Shown here: piece after piece, positions 23,656 to 33,021 of the stretch
How positions within the stretch are numbered: position 1 is the first letter of the stretch
Layout of the letters: the number at the start of each line of letters is the position of its first letter
Source of the DNA: JAITVB01 sp031553805
GTDB lineage: Bacteria > Bacteroidota > Bacteroidia > Bacteroidales > Rikenellaceae
Direction of reading: 5' to 3'
Assembly (NCBI GenBank): GCA_031553805.1
Contig: JAVBLC010000005.1
Span: forward strand, 1-64,000
DNA length: 64,000 nt
The notes under the pieces: generated by a model
Databases searched by the model: none
What the model saw: only the letters and a program-made list of their open reading frames with translations
What the model was told of the DNA's origin: nothing
Translations under genes and position numbers: made by a program

Positions 23656-24815
23656 TGAATACGTTTTATGAAAAGCTCAGTGCGTGGAAATGGAACGAAG
23701 TAACAAAACAGATCCAGGCCTCGACTACGGCCGATGTGGTGCGGGCGCTGGCGGCCGAACGCCTATCGATGGACGATTTTGCTGCACTGGTTTCACCGGC
23801 GGCCGAGCCGTTTATGTCCCGGATCGCCGAAAAAAGTTTCCGCACGACCCGCCGCCGTTTCGGGCAGACGATGCAACTTTACGTGCCGCTTTACCTGTCG
23901 AATTACTGTGCCAACCACTGCGTTTACTGCGGGTTTAACCACACGAACCGGATTCCGCGCCTGGTTTTGAGCGAGAATCAAATTCGCCGCGAGGCCGAAG
24001 CAATCCGCGCCCGCTACAAATTCCAGCACATCCTGCTCGTCACGGGCGAAGCACCGGCCCGTGCCGGGATCGAATATATGGGCCGTGCGATCGAGATCAT
24101 GCGCGATTATTTCTCGCAGGTTTCGCTCGAGGTGCAGCCGCTCGCCGAAGAAGAATACAACTGCCTGATCGAAAAGGGGCTGCATTCGGTCTATATCTAC
24201 CAGGAAACCTACAACGAGGCGCGTTACCCGGCCTACCACCTGCACGGACGGAAAACGGATTTCCATTATCGCCTCGAAACGCCCGACCGGTTGTGCCGCG
24301 CAGGCATTCACAAGGTGGGGCTGGGCAATCTGATCGGTCTCGAAGATTGGCGCACGGAAGCCTTTTTTACCGCTTTGCACCTGCGCTACCTCGAAACGAC
24401 TTACTGGCAGACAAAGTATTCGATCGCTTTTCCGCGCCTGCGTCCCTTTGCGGGCGAGGGGGCGTTCAACCCGGCACATCCGGCCGACGAAAAAAATCTT
24501 TTCCAGTTGATTTGCGCTTATCGCCTGTTTTCGGAAGACGTCGAGCTTTCCCTGTCGACGCGCGAGAGCGCCGCTTTTCGCGATAAGGTAATGCCCTTCG
24601 GTATCACTACGATCAGCGCCGGATCAAAGACGCAGCCAGGCGGATATGCCGATACCGACGACTTGGCTCTCGAACAGTTTTCTGTGAATGACGACCGCAC
24701 ACCAGCCGAAGTCGAGGTGGCCGTCCGCGCAAAAAACTTGGAACCGATTTGGAAAGATTGGTCGCTTTACCTGCAGGAAGTGCGTCCCCGCACCAGGGGA
24801 TTTTCTTCACTTTGA
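23655..24815 (+). CDS. thiH: 2-iminoacetate synthase ThiH (radical SAM)
   Basis: ThiH cleaves tyrosine by a radical SAM reaction to give dehydroglycine for ThiG, the anaerobic alternative to ThiO. The 386-residue protein has the CxxxCxxC cluster motif (CANHCVYCGF, about residue 85), LLVTGEAP, YQETYNEARYP and the C-terminal GSKTQPGGYAD region. The final eleven residues (VRPRTRGFSSL) are encoded by a copy of the REP-like element at 24780-24804, so the natural C-terminus seems to have been extended into the repeat. It is the last gene of the operon. Confidence 0.95.
   Translation: MNTFYEKLSAWKWNEVTKQIQASTTADVVRALAAERLSMDDFAALVSPAAEPFMSRIAEKSFRTTRRRFGQTMQLYVPLYLSNYCANHCVYCGFNHTNRIPRLVLSENQIRREAEAIRARYKFQHILLVTGEAPARAGIEYMGRAIEIMRDYFSQVSLEVQPLAEEEYNCLIEKGLHSVYIYQETYNEARYPAYHLHGRKTDFHYRLETPDRLCRAGIHKVGLGNLIGLEDWRTEAFFTALHLRYLETTYWQTKYSIAFPRLRPFAGEGAFNPAHPADEKNLFQLICAYRLFSEDVELSLSTRESAAFRDKVMPFGITTISAGSKTQPGGYADTDDLALEQFSVNDDRTPAEVEVAVRAKNLEPIWKDWSLYLQEVRPRTRGFSSL
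24780..24804 (+). repeat. REP-like element C3 inside the thiH 3' end
   Basis: GTGCGTCCCCGCAC followed by CAGGGGATTTT lies in frame with thiH and codes for part of its C-terminus; the stop codon comes nine bases later. It could still act as a hairpin terminator. Confidence 0.75.
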
Positions 24816-24830
24816 AAAATTTCTGAGTGC

Positions 24831-25034
24831 CGATAGGCGCAGGGCGAAGCCCTGCAACGCGCCTATAGCCGATTGGCGTAAAAAAAAGTTTGAAAAAAGC
24901 GTCGTGAAGTCCACTGTCTGAGCCCCGTAGGGGCGAGTTGTGGACGTAGCAGCTTTTTTCAAACTTTTTTAGCCAATCGGGTAAAGCGCTTGACTTTTTT
25001 GCAACTTTTTTTGTCAAGAAAAAAAGTTGGTGCT
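24831..25034. repeat. Compound palindromic repeat family B, copy B1
   Basis: Three palindromes follow each other. The first is AGGCGC...GCGCCT (24835-24864) with an inner GCAGGGC/GCCCTGC. The second is a 112-bp foldback (24869-24980) with arms CCGATTGGC/GCCAATCGG, a T/A-rich stem, GTCCAC (24909-24914)/GTGGAC (24940-24945) and a GCCCC-GTA-GGGGC centre. The third is CAACTTTTTTT/AAAAAAAGTTG (about 25001-25028). It occupies the space between the convergent thiH and der genes. A diverged inverted copy is at 50941-51145. Confidence 0.75.
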
Positions 25035-25051
25035 TCCCATCACTGGGGAGA

Positions 25052-25075
25052 AGTGCCTCCCGGCACCAGGGAAAA
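25052..25075 (+). repeat. Degenerate REP-like element C9
   Basis: GTGCCTCCCGGCACCAGGGA followed by AAAAC is a variant of the family consensus, on the plus strand, immediately before the der stop codon (minus strand). Confidence 0.45.
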
Positions 25076-25076
25076 A

Positions 25077-26381
25077 CTATTTAGCCCGGAAAAACAGTTG
25101 CAGGGGTACCCCCGAAAAATCCCAGTGCGCACGGATCTTATTCTCTAAGAACCGGCGGTAAGGGTCGCGGATATACTGCGGCAGGTTCGCAAAAAATGCA
25201 AACGACGGCGTAGGCGAAGGCAGCATCGACACATACTTGATGCGGATATACTTGCCCTTGATCGCGGGCGGCGGCGTTTCCTCGATGATCGGCAGCAGGA
25301 AATCGTTGAGTTCCGACGTTTTGATGACACGTTTACGGGACTCGTAGACCCGGATCGCCGTTTGCAGCACGTCCATAATGCGCTGCTTGTTCAACACCGA
25401 GGTGAAGATGATAGGCACGTCACTGAAGGGAGCGAGTTTACGCTTGATGTTTTCCGTAAAGTCGCGCATCGTATTGGTCTCTTTTTCAACAAGGTCCCAC
25501 TTGTTGACGACGATCACGCAGCCCTTTTTGTTCTTGACCATCAGGCTGAAGATATTCATATCCTGCGACTCTACCCCTTGGGTGGCGTCGAGCATCAGGA
25601 TACAGACGTCCGACGTTTCGATCGAACGGATAGAGCGCAGCACCGAGTAAAATTCGAGGTCTTCAGTCACCTTGGTTTTTTTGCGCAACCCGGCGGTGTC
25701 GATCAGGTAAAAATCGAGGCCGAACTTGTTGTAGCGCGAAAGCTCCGAGTCGCGGGTCGTGCCGGCGATCGGGGTGACGATGTTGCGCTCCTCGCCCAGC
25801 AGGGCGTTGGTCAACGACGATTTGCCGACGTTGGGGCGGCCGATGATGGCGATCTTGGGCAGGTCGAGCTCTTCGGGCGACGGCTTTTCGTCCGGCAGGG
25901 CGGCGATAAGGTCGTCCATCAGTTCGCCGGTGCCGCTACCGCTCATCGCCGCGATCGGGTAGGGATCGCCCAGGCCGAGGGCGTAGAACTCATGGGTGCC
26001 GTATAGTTGGTCGTTATTGTCGATCTTGTTGACGACGAGAAAGATCTTTTTCTTGCTGCGGCGCAATTTGTCGGCCATCATCTCGTCGAGGTCGGTGATG
26101 CCCGTGGACACTTCGACCAGGAACAGGATCACGTCGGCCTCTTCGAGCGCCAGGTCGACCTGCTTGCGGATCTCTTCTTCAAAAACGTCGTCCGAGCCGA
26201 CGACGTAGCCGCCGGTGTCGATCACCGAGAATTCGCGGCCGTTCCAGTCCGTCTTGCCGTAGTGGCGGTCGCGGGTGGTGCCGGCGATGTCGTCGACGAT
26301 CGCTTTGCGCATCCCGACCAGGCGGTTAAAAAGGGTGCTTTTGCCCACGTTGGGACGGCCTACAATAGCTACGATGCTCAT
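25077..26381 (-). CDS. der: GTPase Der (EngA), ribosome assembly
   Basis: Der is a double-GTPase required for 50S subunit maturation. The 434-residue protein has two complete G domains: GRPNVGKSTLFN, DTGGY and NKID in the first, GRPNVGKSSLTN, DTAGL and NKWD in the second. A C-terminal KH-like domain follows from about residue 350. Length and order are standard. The gene begins 15 nt from a CAAAGGTA sequence (minus-strand -7 TACCTTTG, about 26404-26411). No operon partner is visible. Confidence 0.98.
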   Translation of the reverse strand: MSIVAIVGRPNVGKSTLFNRLVGMRKAIVDDIAGTTRDRHYGKTDWNGREFSVIDTGGYVVGSDDVFEEEIRKQVDLALEEADVILFLVEVSTGITDLDEMMADKLRRSKKKIFLVVNKIDNNDQLYGTHEFYALGLGDPYPIAAMSGSGTGELMDDLIAALPDEKPSPEELDLPKIAIIGRPNVGKSSLTNALLGEERNIVTPIAGTTRDSELSRYNKFGLDFYLIDTAGLRKKTKVTEDLEFYSVLRSIRSIETSDVCILMLDATQGVESQDMNIFSLMVKNKKGCVIVVNKWDLVEKETNTMRDFTENIKRKLAPFSDVPIIFTSVLNKQRIMDVLQTAIRVYESRKRVIKTSELNDFLLPIIEETPPPAIKGKYIRIKYVSMLPSPTPSFAFFANLPQYIRDPYRRFLENKIRAHWDFSGVPLQLFFRAK

Positions 26382-26500
26382 AACTGCATTGGTTTTAGGG
26401 CGGCAAAGGTACGATTTTTCAGGGGAAATGCAAAAGGTGCCTCCCGGGTGTCCTCCGACACACGGAATTATTCATTTTGTTCCAGCAAATTATTGAAAAT

Positions 26501-28387
26501 CTAAAGAACCCCTTTTAATCGGGCGATCAGCTCGTGGGCGGTCTGCTGTGCGGCTTCGGTTTCGCGGTTGAGCTTTTCGACCAACGGGTGTTTCTCGAAA
26601 TCACCCCGGACGGCTTGGAAATCGAGATTCCGGATGAATTCATCGCCATCCGCGCCGAAGGGGATGAGGGTGGCCCCCGAAAACTCCTTACGGGCGTCGG
26701 TGAGAGTCAACTCGTTCAGGAAACTGACGGCATAGGCCCACAGGTCGATCGCTTCGGCCAGTTGCACCGTGTCGATCTGTGCGCTGTCGCCGGCGATCAG
26801 GCGGCGGACATATGTCCATTCCCACTCTGAGAAATTTTCGTGGAGGGCCGACAATTTTTTCTGTAGTCCTCCGGACGAGGTGATGATGCCGTTCTCGACC
26901 TGAACGGCCAGGGCCTCGATTTCTTGCAGCGGGGCGACGAGCCCCGCCACATCGATCCACGGCCCGTTAACTGGCAGGGCCGGTGCGGTAGGCGATTTTT
27001 GGGATGATATTCTTGACACCAGTACGTCTCCGATATATCGGTTGACTGCGTTTTTGTAAACGTTCAGCATTTTTGAAATGTCGCCCGTTTTGATCTTCAC
27101 GCCGCGACCGGCTACTTGGGCCCCGCGGCCTTCGAACGATTCGAGCAGGATTGCGGCGCGGCGGATCTTTTCGATCAGGTAGGGCGTCCAGGGGGTAGGG
27201 CGCAACAGGTCGCGTTTTTCGCCTGTGCGGCGGTCGCGTGCAGCCCACTTTTCGGTGTCGCGCACCGTGCCGGCGGTGGCCAGGTTGGCGGCCGGAAGCA
27301 GCAACGAGCCTTCGTTCGTTTCGATGAGGTAAGAAAACGGAAAATCGCCCGTGTCGGGATGCCCGTAATGGCGGCCCTTGGCGACGGTAAACGCGCCGAT
27401 GCGGGCGGGGAAGAGGACATAAGAACTGCTGGCCGTCTTGCAGCCGCGTTCCATTATCCCCTGGTGCACCGGGCCGAGGCGGTACATATGGTTGCTCATG
27501 TTGGTGCCGCTGCCCGCGTTGTAGAACGAAAACTGGCCGCCGACCAACAGCGACGATTTATGGTGTGTGACGGTATGTGGCCCGGCGAACGCCGCGCAAG
27601 CTTCTCCGCAAAAACACTCGCAATTGGCAAAGAACAATGAATGCTCTGCCGAAAATCCTTTTCCGACAAGGCATCCCTGGCCGATGAAGCAGCTTTCGAG
27701 CATTGCACCGTCGGTCACTTCCGACCCGGTGTCGATGATAAACCGCCGGGCGATCACTCCGCGGCCGACGAACGTCGGGGCTTCGGGCGAACTGTTGACC
27801 GTGCCGTCCGAGAGTTCGGCCACGCCTTGCAGGGTAGCCCTCACGCCGATATTTACATTTTTGAGTTGTCCGCAATGCAGGATTTTGGCGTTTTCGCCTA
27901 CGGTTCCCATCAACGAGGCCACTTCCGATGCGCGTTTCAGGGCATACCCGTTTAAGGCGTCGGTCAGTGCCGGGCGATGGCGCCACAAGGCCGAAAGATA
28001 GGCTTCCTGGGCCGACAGGCGGTCGTGGATCAGCACCGTGCGCCCGCCCGATTCGTTGAGTACGTTGACCGGCGTGCCGCATCCGAACGTAACCGGTTTG
28101 CGTTCGAACAGGCTTGCTCCGGAAAAATTCTCAGAAGCGGTGATGAGCGATTCGGCGCCGACGATCGTCGCCCCGTCGCCGATCACATAATTGGCCATGC
28201 CGCCGCGCACGCCGTCGATCGTTACATTTTTCCCGATACATACTTCGCCGAAAAACCGGCAATCGCGCACCTGTCCGGCCTGAAACTCGAGGTCGACCTG
28301 TATGTTGTCCCAATCGAGCGCCGAGCAGCCGTTGGCGGTCATCGTGTCGATTTCGTGGGGGTGCAGTTTGCGGTAGTTTGAGGTCAT
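26501..28387 (-). CDS. DUF4954 family protein (left-handed beta-helix type)
   Basis: The 628-residue protein has an N-terminal half rich in hexapeptide-like repeats with regularly spaced V/I/G residues (CRFFGEVCIGKNVTIDGV, NYVIGDGATIVGAESLI, KNVNIGVRATLQGVAELSDG, ESCFIGQGCLVGKGFS), indicating a left-handed beta-helix as in acyl- and nucleotidyltransferases. The C-terminal third is helical. I identify it as DUF4954, a family of Bacteroidetes and spirochetes without an established function. It is cytoplasmic by lack of a signal peptide. cvfB lies 6 nt upstream in the same direction, so both are probably expressed together. A sugar-nucleotide or acyl-transferase-like role is a guess. Confidence 0.85.
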   Translation of the reverse strand: MTSNYRKLHPHEIDTMTANGCSALDWDNIQVDLEFQAGQVRDCRFFGEVCIGKNVTIDGVRGGMANYVIGDGATIVGAESLITASENFSGASLFERKPVTFGCGTPVNVLNESGGRTVLIHDRLSAQEAYLSALWRHRPALTDALNGYALKRASEVASLMGTVGENAKILHCGQLKNVNIGVRATLQGVAELSDGTVNSSPEAPTFVGRGVIARRFIIDTGSEVTDGAMLESCFIGQGCLVGKGFSAEHSLFFANCECFCGEACAAFAGPHTVTHHKSSLLVGGQFSFYNAGSGTNMSNHMYRLGPVHQGIMERGCKTASSSYVLFPARIGAFTVAKGRHYGHPDTGDFPFSYLIETNEGSLLLPAANLATAGTVRDTEKWAARDRRTGEKRDLLRPTPWTPYLIEKIRRAAILLESFEGRGAQVAGRGVKIKTGDISKMLNVYKNAVNRYIGDVLVSRISSQKSPTAPALPVNGPWIDVAGLVAPLQEIEALAVQVENGIITSSGGLQKKLSALHENFSEWEWTYVRRLIAGDSAQIDTVQLAEAIDLWAYAVSFLNELTLTDARKEFSGATLIPFGADGDEFIRNLDFQAVRGDFEKHPLVEKLNRETEAAQQTAHELIARLKGVL

Positions 28388-28393
28388 GGCGGG

Positions 28394-29233
28394 TTATTTT
28401 TTTGTTTTCAGCGTGATGGCTCCGTCGCCAATTTCCAAAAGACCTTGTTTCATCAGGTAGCCTGCGCTACGTTTGAACACTTTTTTGCTCATGCCGGTCA
28501 GGGCGTGTACGGCTTCGGGGGTGCTGCCGTCGCTCACGGGCAACGTGCCGCCGGCGGCTTCGAGCAGGCCCTTCAGGCGGTCGGCGGCGTCTTTCACCTC
28601 GTTGTAGCCCTGTTGTTGCAGGGCGACGTCGATCCGCACGTCATCGGTGATGCGCCGCACATGGGCCTTCAGTTTATCGCCGAGTTTTATGTCTGAAAAA
28701 ACCTGATTTTTATACAGCATCGCCCAGTGGCGGTTGTTGACGATCACGCGGTATCCCAGCGGATTGTCAAGCGCCACAAGGATCTCGACCTCGTCGCCGG
28801 GACGCACGGTGAGCTCTTCGTTCCGGATAAACGAGTTGAGCTTTGTGGTGGCGGTGATGCGTCCGGTCACGCTGTCGACATAGGCAAAAACGACGTAGCT
28901 GTGTCCCGCCTCGACCCGCCCGATCATATTGCGCACGGGCAGGAAAAGGTCTTTCGCCAGCCCCCAGTCGAGGAACGCGCCGTGGATCGTCTTGTCGACC
29001 ACGCGCAGGTAAGCTGCTTCGCCCGGCACCACGAGCGGGGTGTCGGTCGTGGCCACCAGGCGGTCTTCCGAGTCGTGGTGGACAAAAACGCGGACTTCGT
29101 CGCCCACGTCCGTCCCCGGGGTCACGTAACGGTTGGGCAACAGTACCTCTTCCGCCTCGTCGTTGACCAGGTACTGTCCGTACTCCGACACGCGGTTTAT
29201 TTTTAGCGTATAAAACCTGCCTGCAATATACAT
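28394..29233 (-). CDS. cvfB: CvfB-like S1 RNA-binding protein
   Basis: The 279-residue protein is built from consecutive S1-like beta-barrels (residues about 8-65, 70-130, 145-205) and a C-terminal winged helix (about 215-279, TGMSKKVFKRSAGYLMKQGLLEI). This is the domain order of CvfB/YitL, RNA-binding proteins that affect virulence-factor expression in staphylococci; the role in Bacteroidetes is unknown. YGQYLVNDEAEEVLLPNRY and GAFLDWGLAKDLFLP are typical. The ATG at 29233 gives the standard N-terminus MYIAGRFYTL; a 21-nt extension is possible. It is the first gene of a pair with the DUF4954 protein. Confidence 0.88.
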   Translation of the reverse strand: MYIAGRFYTLKINRVSEYGQYLVNDEAEEVLLPNRYVTPGTDVGDEVRVFVHHDSEDRLVATTDTPLVVPGEAAYLRVVDKTIHGAFLDWGLAKDLFLPVRNMIGRVEAGHSYVVFAYVDSVTGRITATTKLNSFIRNEELTVRPGDEVEILVALDNPLGYRVIVNNRHWAMLYKNQVFSDIKLGDKLKAHVRRITDDVRIDVALQQQGYNEVKDAADRLKGLLEAAGGTLPVSDGSTPEAVHALTGMSKKVFKRSAGYLMKQGLLEIGDGAITLKTKK

Positions 29234-29357
29234 TATCCGAAAAATTTCAAACAAAACTACGAAAAGTTAATATCCCAAGCAAGGAAAGGGATTGTGCAAG
29301 GGCAAATTTCTGGAAAATAATCGCTATTTTTGCAGGATTAATTTTTCGAAAACCACG

Positions 29358-30140
29358 ATGGATATAAGCACGGGGGTGATTGTGATTCTGGCCTGTTCGG
29401 GGATACTCGTCGGGTTCATCAACACATTGGCCGGCGGGGCGACGGTCATTTCGATGACCGTCTTTATGATGCTCGGTCTGCCGGTGACGATGGCCAACGG
29501 GACCAATCGCCTGCCGGTGATCCTGCAAACGCTTACCTCGTCGATCAATTTCCGGCGCCAGAAGATGCTTGACATCGGCGTCGGCCTGAAAATATCGGCT
29601 CCGATGATCGTCGGTGCCGTGATTGGTGCTGAAATTGCCTCGACGATCAACCAGGCGATCTTTAAGATTTGCCTTGGGGTGGTGTTGTTCGGGGTGCTTG
29701 CCTTCATCCTGGCAAGTCCGGCCCGGAGGCTCAACCGCTCGGAGCCCAAACCGCTGCAATGGAAACACTATCTGTGGTTCCTGTTGATCGGGTTTTATGA
29801 CGGATATATTTATGTGGGGCTGGGCTACCTGATTTTGGGCGCCCTGATCGCCGGTATGGGCTATGACATTATGCGGGCCAACGCACTGAAAGGCTTTGTC
29901 GTGCTGGTGACCATCCCCTTTTCATTCCTCATTTTTGCTTTGCACGGACAGGTTCACTACACCTACGGCCTGATCCACTCGGTGGGGAATATCATCGGGG
30001 CATACGTCGCTTCTCGTTACGCTTCCGGTTTCGGGATCGTATTTCTAAAATGGTTCCTGGTGGGGGTAATTCTGGTGACGATCGGCGATATGTTCGGGCT
30101 GATCAGCATTTCGGGCCTCATCAAGGATTTTCTCCAATAA
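29358..30140 (+). CDS. TauE/SafE-family sulfite/organosulfonate exporter-like permease
   Basis: The 260-residue integral membrane protein has about eight hydrophobic helices and the two internal repeats of the TauE/SafE family; the family's GFINTLAGGATVIS and NGTNRLP lie in the first repeat and the second begins near GFYDGYIYVGLGYL. Family members transport sulfite, sulfoacetate or other small anions; the substrate here is unknown. A -7 box TATTTTTG at 29325-29332 fixes the ATG at 29358 rather than the further upstream open frame. uvrA follows after 27 nt, so co-transcription is likely. Confidence 0.9.
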   Translation: MDISTGVIVILACSGILVGFINTLAGGATVISMTVFMMLGLPVTMANGTNRLPVILQTLTSSINFRRQKMLDIGVGLKISAPMIVGAVIGAEIASTINQAIFKICLGVVLFGVLAFILASPARRLNRSEPKPLQWKHYLWFLLIGFYDGYIYVGLGYLILGALIAGMGYDIMRANALKGFVVLVTIPFSFLIFALHGQVHYTYGLIHSVGNIIGAYVASRYASGFGIVFLKWFLVGVILVTIGDMFGLISISGLIKDFLQ

Positions 30141-30167
30141 AAGCGCCCGGAAAACGTTATAGATCTA

Positions 30168-32987
30168 ATGGAAGAAAACACGATACACGTTTACGGCGCG
30201 CGGGTGCACAACCTGAAAAACATCGACGCCGATATTCCCCGCAATGCACTGACGGTAATCACCGGTTTATCCGGTTCCGGAAAATCGTCGCTGGCTTTCG
30301 ACACGATCTACGCCGAGGGCCAACGGCGGTATATGGAAACGCTGTCGTCCTACGCCCGCCAGTTTATCGGCACGATGGAGCGTCCCGACGTCGATAAGAT
30401 CACCGGCCTGAGCCCGGTCATTTCTATCGAACAGAAGACGACCAACAAAAACCCGCGCTCGACCGTGGGTACGGTGACCGAGATCAACGATTTTCTGAGA
30501 CTTTTATATGCGCGGGCTTCGATTGCCTATTCTCCTGTTACGGGTGAAGAGATGGTGCGTTACACCGACCATCAGATCGTCGACCTGATTTTACGAGATT
30601 ATTCTGACAAAAAAATAGCTTTGCTGGCTCCTATTGTGAAGGGCCGCAAGGGACACTACCGTGAACTGTTCGAAAGTTTTTTGAAAAAAGGCTACCTCTA
30701 CGCCCGTGTCGACGGGAAGATCGAAGAGGTGACTTCGGGTAAAAAACTCGACCGTTATAAAATCCACAACATCGAATTGGTTGTCGACCGCCTGATGGCG
30801 GGGGATAGTTCTTCGGAACGTCTCTTGAAAAGCCTGCAGGAAGCGATGCGGCAGGGCAAGGGGACGATGATGGTCTACAACTACGACAACGACACGGCCC
30901 GCTACTACAGCCGCAACCTGATGTGCCCCACCTCGGGCGTCGCGTTCAACGAACCGGCCCCGCACACCTTTTCGTTCAACTCGCCGCATGGGGCCTGTCC
31001 GCATTGCAACGGCCTGGGCGAAGAAGCGGTTTTCGACCTCGACCGCGTGATCCCCGACCGCCGTAAAACCATTGCTGCCGGTGGGATCGAACCCCTTGGC
31101 AAGCCGGGAGGGCTGTTGCTGGCGCAACTCGAAGCGCTGGGGAAATTATACGATTTCCAGGTGGGCGATCCCATCGAAACGCTCTCTGACGAGGCGTTGA
31201 ACGCCATTATGTACGGCGATCCCGAACCGCTTCAGATCGACCTGAAAGACCTAGGTCTCTCGGGCCGCCGCCTGGTGCCGTGGGACGGCGTGGCGGGCTA
31301 CATCGAAAAGAGCGAAGAGGAAAACGGCCGCGGCGGCAAGTGGCGAGAACAGTTTGTGCGCCGGCAGCGTTGCAAGGTGTGCGGCGGTAGCCGGCTGAAA
31401 GCCGAGTCGCTGCAATTCAGGGTCGATGGGAGGCATATCGCCGAGGTGTCCGACCTGAGTCTGACCGATTTTTTTGACTGGATCGACGAGGCCGAAAGCC
31501 GGATGTCGGACAAACATAAAAAGATCTCGCACGAAATATGGAAAGAGATCCGTGAGCGCACCCGTTTCCTGCTGGACGTAGGGCTGGGCTACCTGGCGCT
31601 GAGCCGCAGTTCGCGGTCGCTGTCGGGCGGCGAAAGCCAGCGCATCCGCCTGGCAACGCAGATTGGGTCGAAACTCGTTAACGTGCTTTACATCCTCGAC
31701 GAACCGAGCATCGGCCTCCATCAACGTGACAACGTCAAGCTGATCCGTTCGCTCAAGGATTTGCGCGATGCCGGCAACTCGGTGATCGTCGTTGAACACG
31801 ATGAGGAGATGATGCGCAGCGCCGACTGGGTGTTGGACATCGGCCCGTTGGCCGGTCTCCAGGGGGGGGATGTAGTCGCGATGGGCACCTTTGACGAAAT
31901 CCTGCAACAAGATACGATCACAGCCGACTACCTGACCGGCCGCCGCCAGATAGCGCTTCCCGCCGAACGCCGCAAGGGAAACGGTAAAAAACTGACCGTA
32001 GTCGGCGCTACGGGCCACAACCTGAAAGAGGTGACGGTCGATTTTCCGTTGGGGCTGATGATCTGTATCACGGGGGTAAGCGGCAGCGGAAAATCGTCGC
32101 TCGTGAACGAAACCCTGCGCCCGGTGTTGAGCAGACATCTTTATAACTCTTACGACGTTCCGCTACCTTACAAAGAGATCAAGGGGCTCGAAAACGTCGA
32201 CAAACTGGTCGTGGTCGACCAGTCGCCCATCGGCCGCACGCCGCGCAGCAACCCGGCGACCTATTCCAACGTTTTCGGAGATATTCGAAAACTGTTCGAG
32301 ATGACGCCCGACGCCCAGATCCGCGGGTTTAAGCAGGGGCGCTTCTCTTTCAACGTAAAAGGCGGCCGGTGCGAAGAGTGCCGTGGGGCGGGGGTGCAGA
32401 CGATCGAAATGAACTTTTTGCCCGACGTTTACGTCACCTGCAAGGTGTGCGGCGGGCACCGCTATAACCGCGAAACGCTCGATGTACGTTACAAAGGCAA
32501 GAACATTGACCAGGTGCTCAGCATGACCATCGACCAGGCGGTCGCGTTTTTCGAACCCGTCCCGGCGATCCATGCCAAGTTGAAAGCGATCCAGGACGTG
32601 GGCCTCGGTTACCTGACCCTCGGTCAGCCCTGCACCACGCTTTCGGGCGGCGAAAGCCAGCGCATCAAGTTGGCCAGCGAACTGGCCCGCCGCGACACGG
32701 GCAGCACCCTTTACATCCTCGACGAACCTACCACGGGCCTCCATTTCGAAGACGTGCGTGTGTTGTTAGGCGTGCTCGACAAGTTGGTCAAAAAGGGTAA
32801 CACGGTGATCGTGATCGAGCACAACCTCGACGTGATCAAGGTGGCCGACCACCTGATCGACATCGGTCCCGAAGGCGGGGCTGGGGGGGGGCGCATCATT
32901 GCCACCGGCACACCCGAAGCCGTCGCTGCCGTCAAGGAAAGTTACACCGGCCAATTCTTATCCCGGATGTTTAAAGAAAAGAATTAG
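30168..32987 (+). CDS. uvrA: Excinuclease ABC subunit A
   Basis: UvrA recognises bulky DNA lesions and loads UvrB. At 939 residues it is full length with two ABC ATPase modules: Walker A GLSGSGKSSLAF and GVSGSGKSSLVN, signatures LSGGESQRIRLA and LSGGESQRIKLA, Walker B YILDEPS and YILDEPT. Two zinc modules are also visible, one around CPHCNGLGEE and CKVCGGSRL, the other around CEECRGAG and CKVCGGHRYN. It follows the TauE-like gene and has no uvrB/C neighbour in the window. Confidence 0.98.
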   Translation: MEENTIHVYGARVHNLKNIDADIPRNALTVITGLSGSGKSSLAFDTIYAEGQRRYMETLSSYARQFIGTMERPDVDKITGLSPVISIEQKTTNKNPRSTVGTVTEINDFLRLLYARASIAYSPVTGEEMVRYTDHQIVDLILRDYSDKKIALLAPIVKGRKGHYRELFESFLKKGYLYARVDGKIEEVTSGKKLDRYKIHNIELVVDRLMAGDSSSERLLKSLQEAMRQGKGTMMVYNYDNDTARYYSRNLMCPTSGVAFNEPAPHTFSFNSPHGACPHCNGLGEEAVFDLDRVIPDRRKTIAAGGIEPLGKPGGLLLAQLEALGKLYDFQVGDPIETLSDEALNAIMYGDPEPLQIDLKDLGLSGRRLVPWDGVAGYIEKSEEENGRGGKWREQFVRRQRCKVCGGSRLKAESLQFRVDGRHIAEVSDLSLTDFFDWIDEAESRMSDKHKKISHEIWKEIRERTRFLLDVGLGYLALSRSSRSLSGGESQRIRLATQIGSKLVNVLYILDEPSIGLHQRDNVKLIRSLKDLRDAGNSVIVVEHDEEMMRSADWVLDIGPLAGLQGGDVVAMGTFDEILQQDTITADYLTGRRQIALPAERRKGNGKKLTVVGATGHNLKEVTVDFPLGLMICITGVSGSGKSSLVNETLRPVLSRHLYNSYDVPLPYKEIKGLENVDKLVVVDQSPIGRTPRSNPATYSNVFGDIRKLFEMTPDAQIRGFKQGRFSFNVKGGRCEECRGAGVQTIEMNFLPDVYVTCKVCGGHRYNRETLDVRYKGKNIDQVLSMTIDQAVAFFEPVPAIHAKLKAIQDVGLGYLTLGQPCTTLSGGESQRIKLASELARRDTGSTLYILDEPTTGLHFEDVRVLLGVLDKLVKKGNTVIVIEHNLDVIKVADHLIDIGPEGGAGGGRIIATGTPEAVAAVKESYTGQFLSRMFKEKN

Positions 32988-33021
32988 TATCTTTGATGGA
33001 TCGGGACAAAATGAAATGCGT

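Noticed and set aside
24831..25034. CRISPR array or tRNA-like RNA in the repeat between thiH and der
   Set aside because: The repeats are inverted arms of palindromes, not regularly spaced direct repeats, and no cloverleaf can be drawn.
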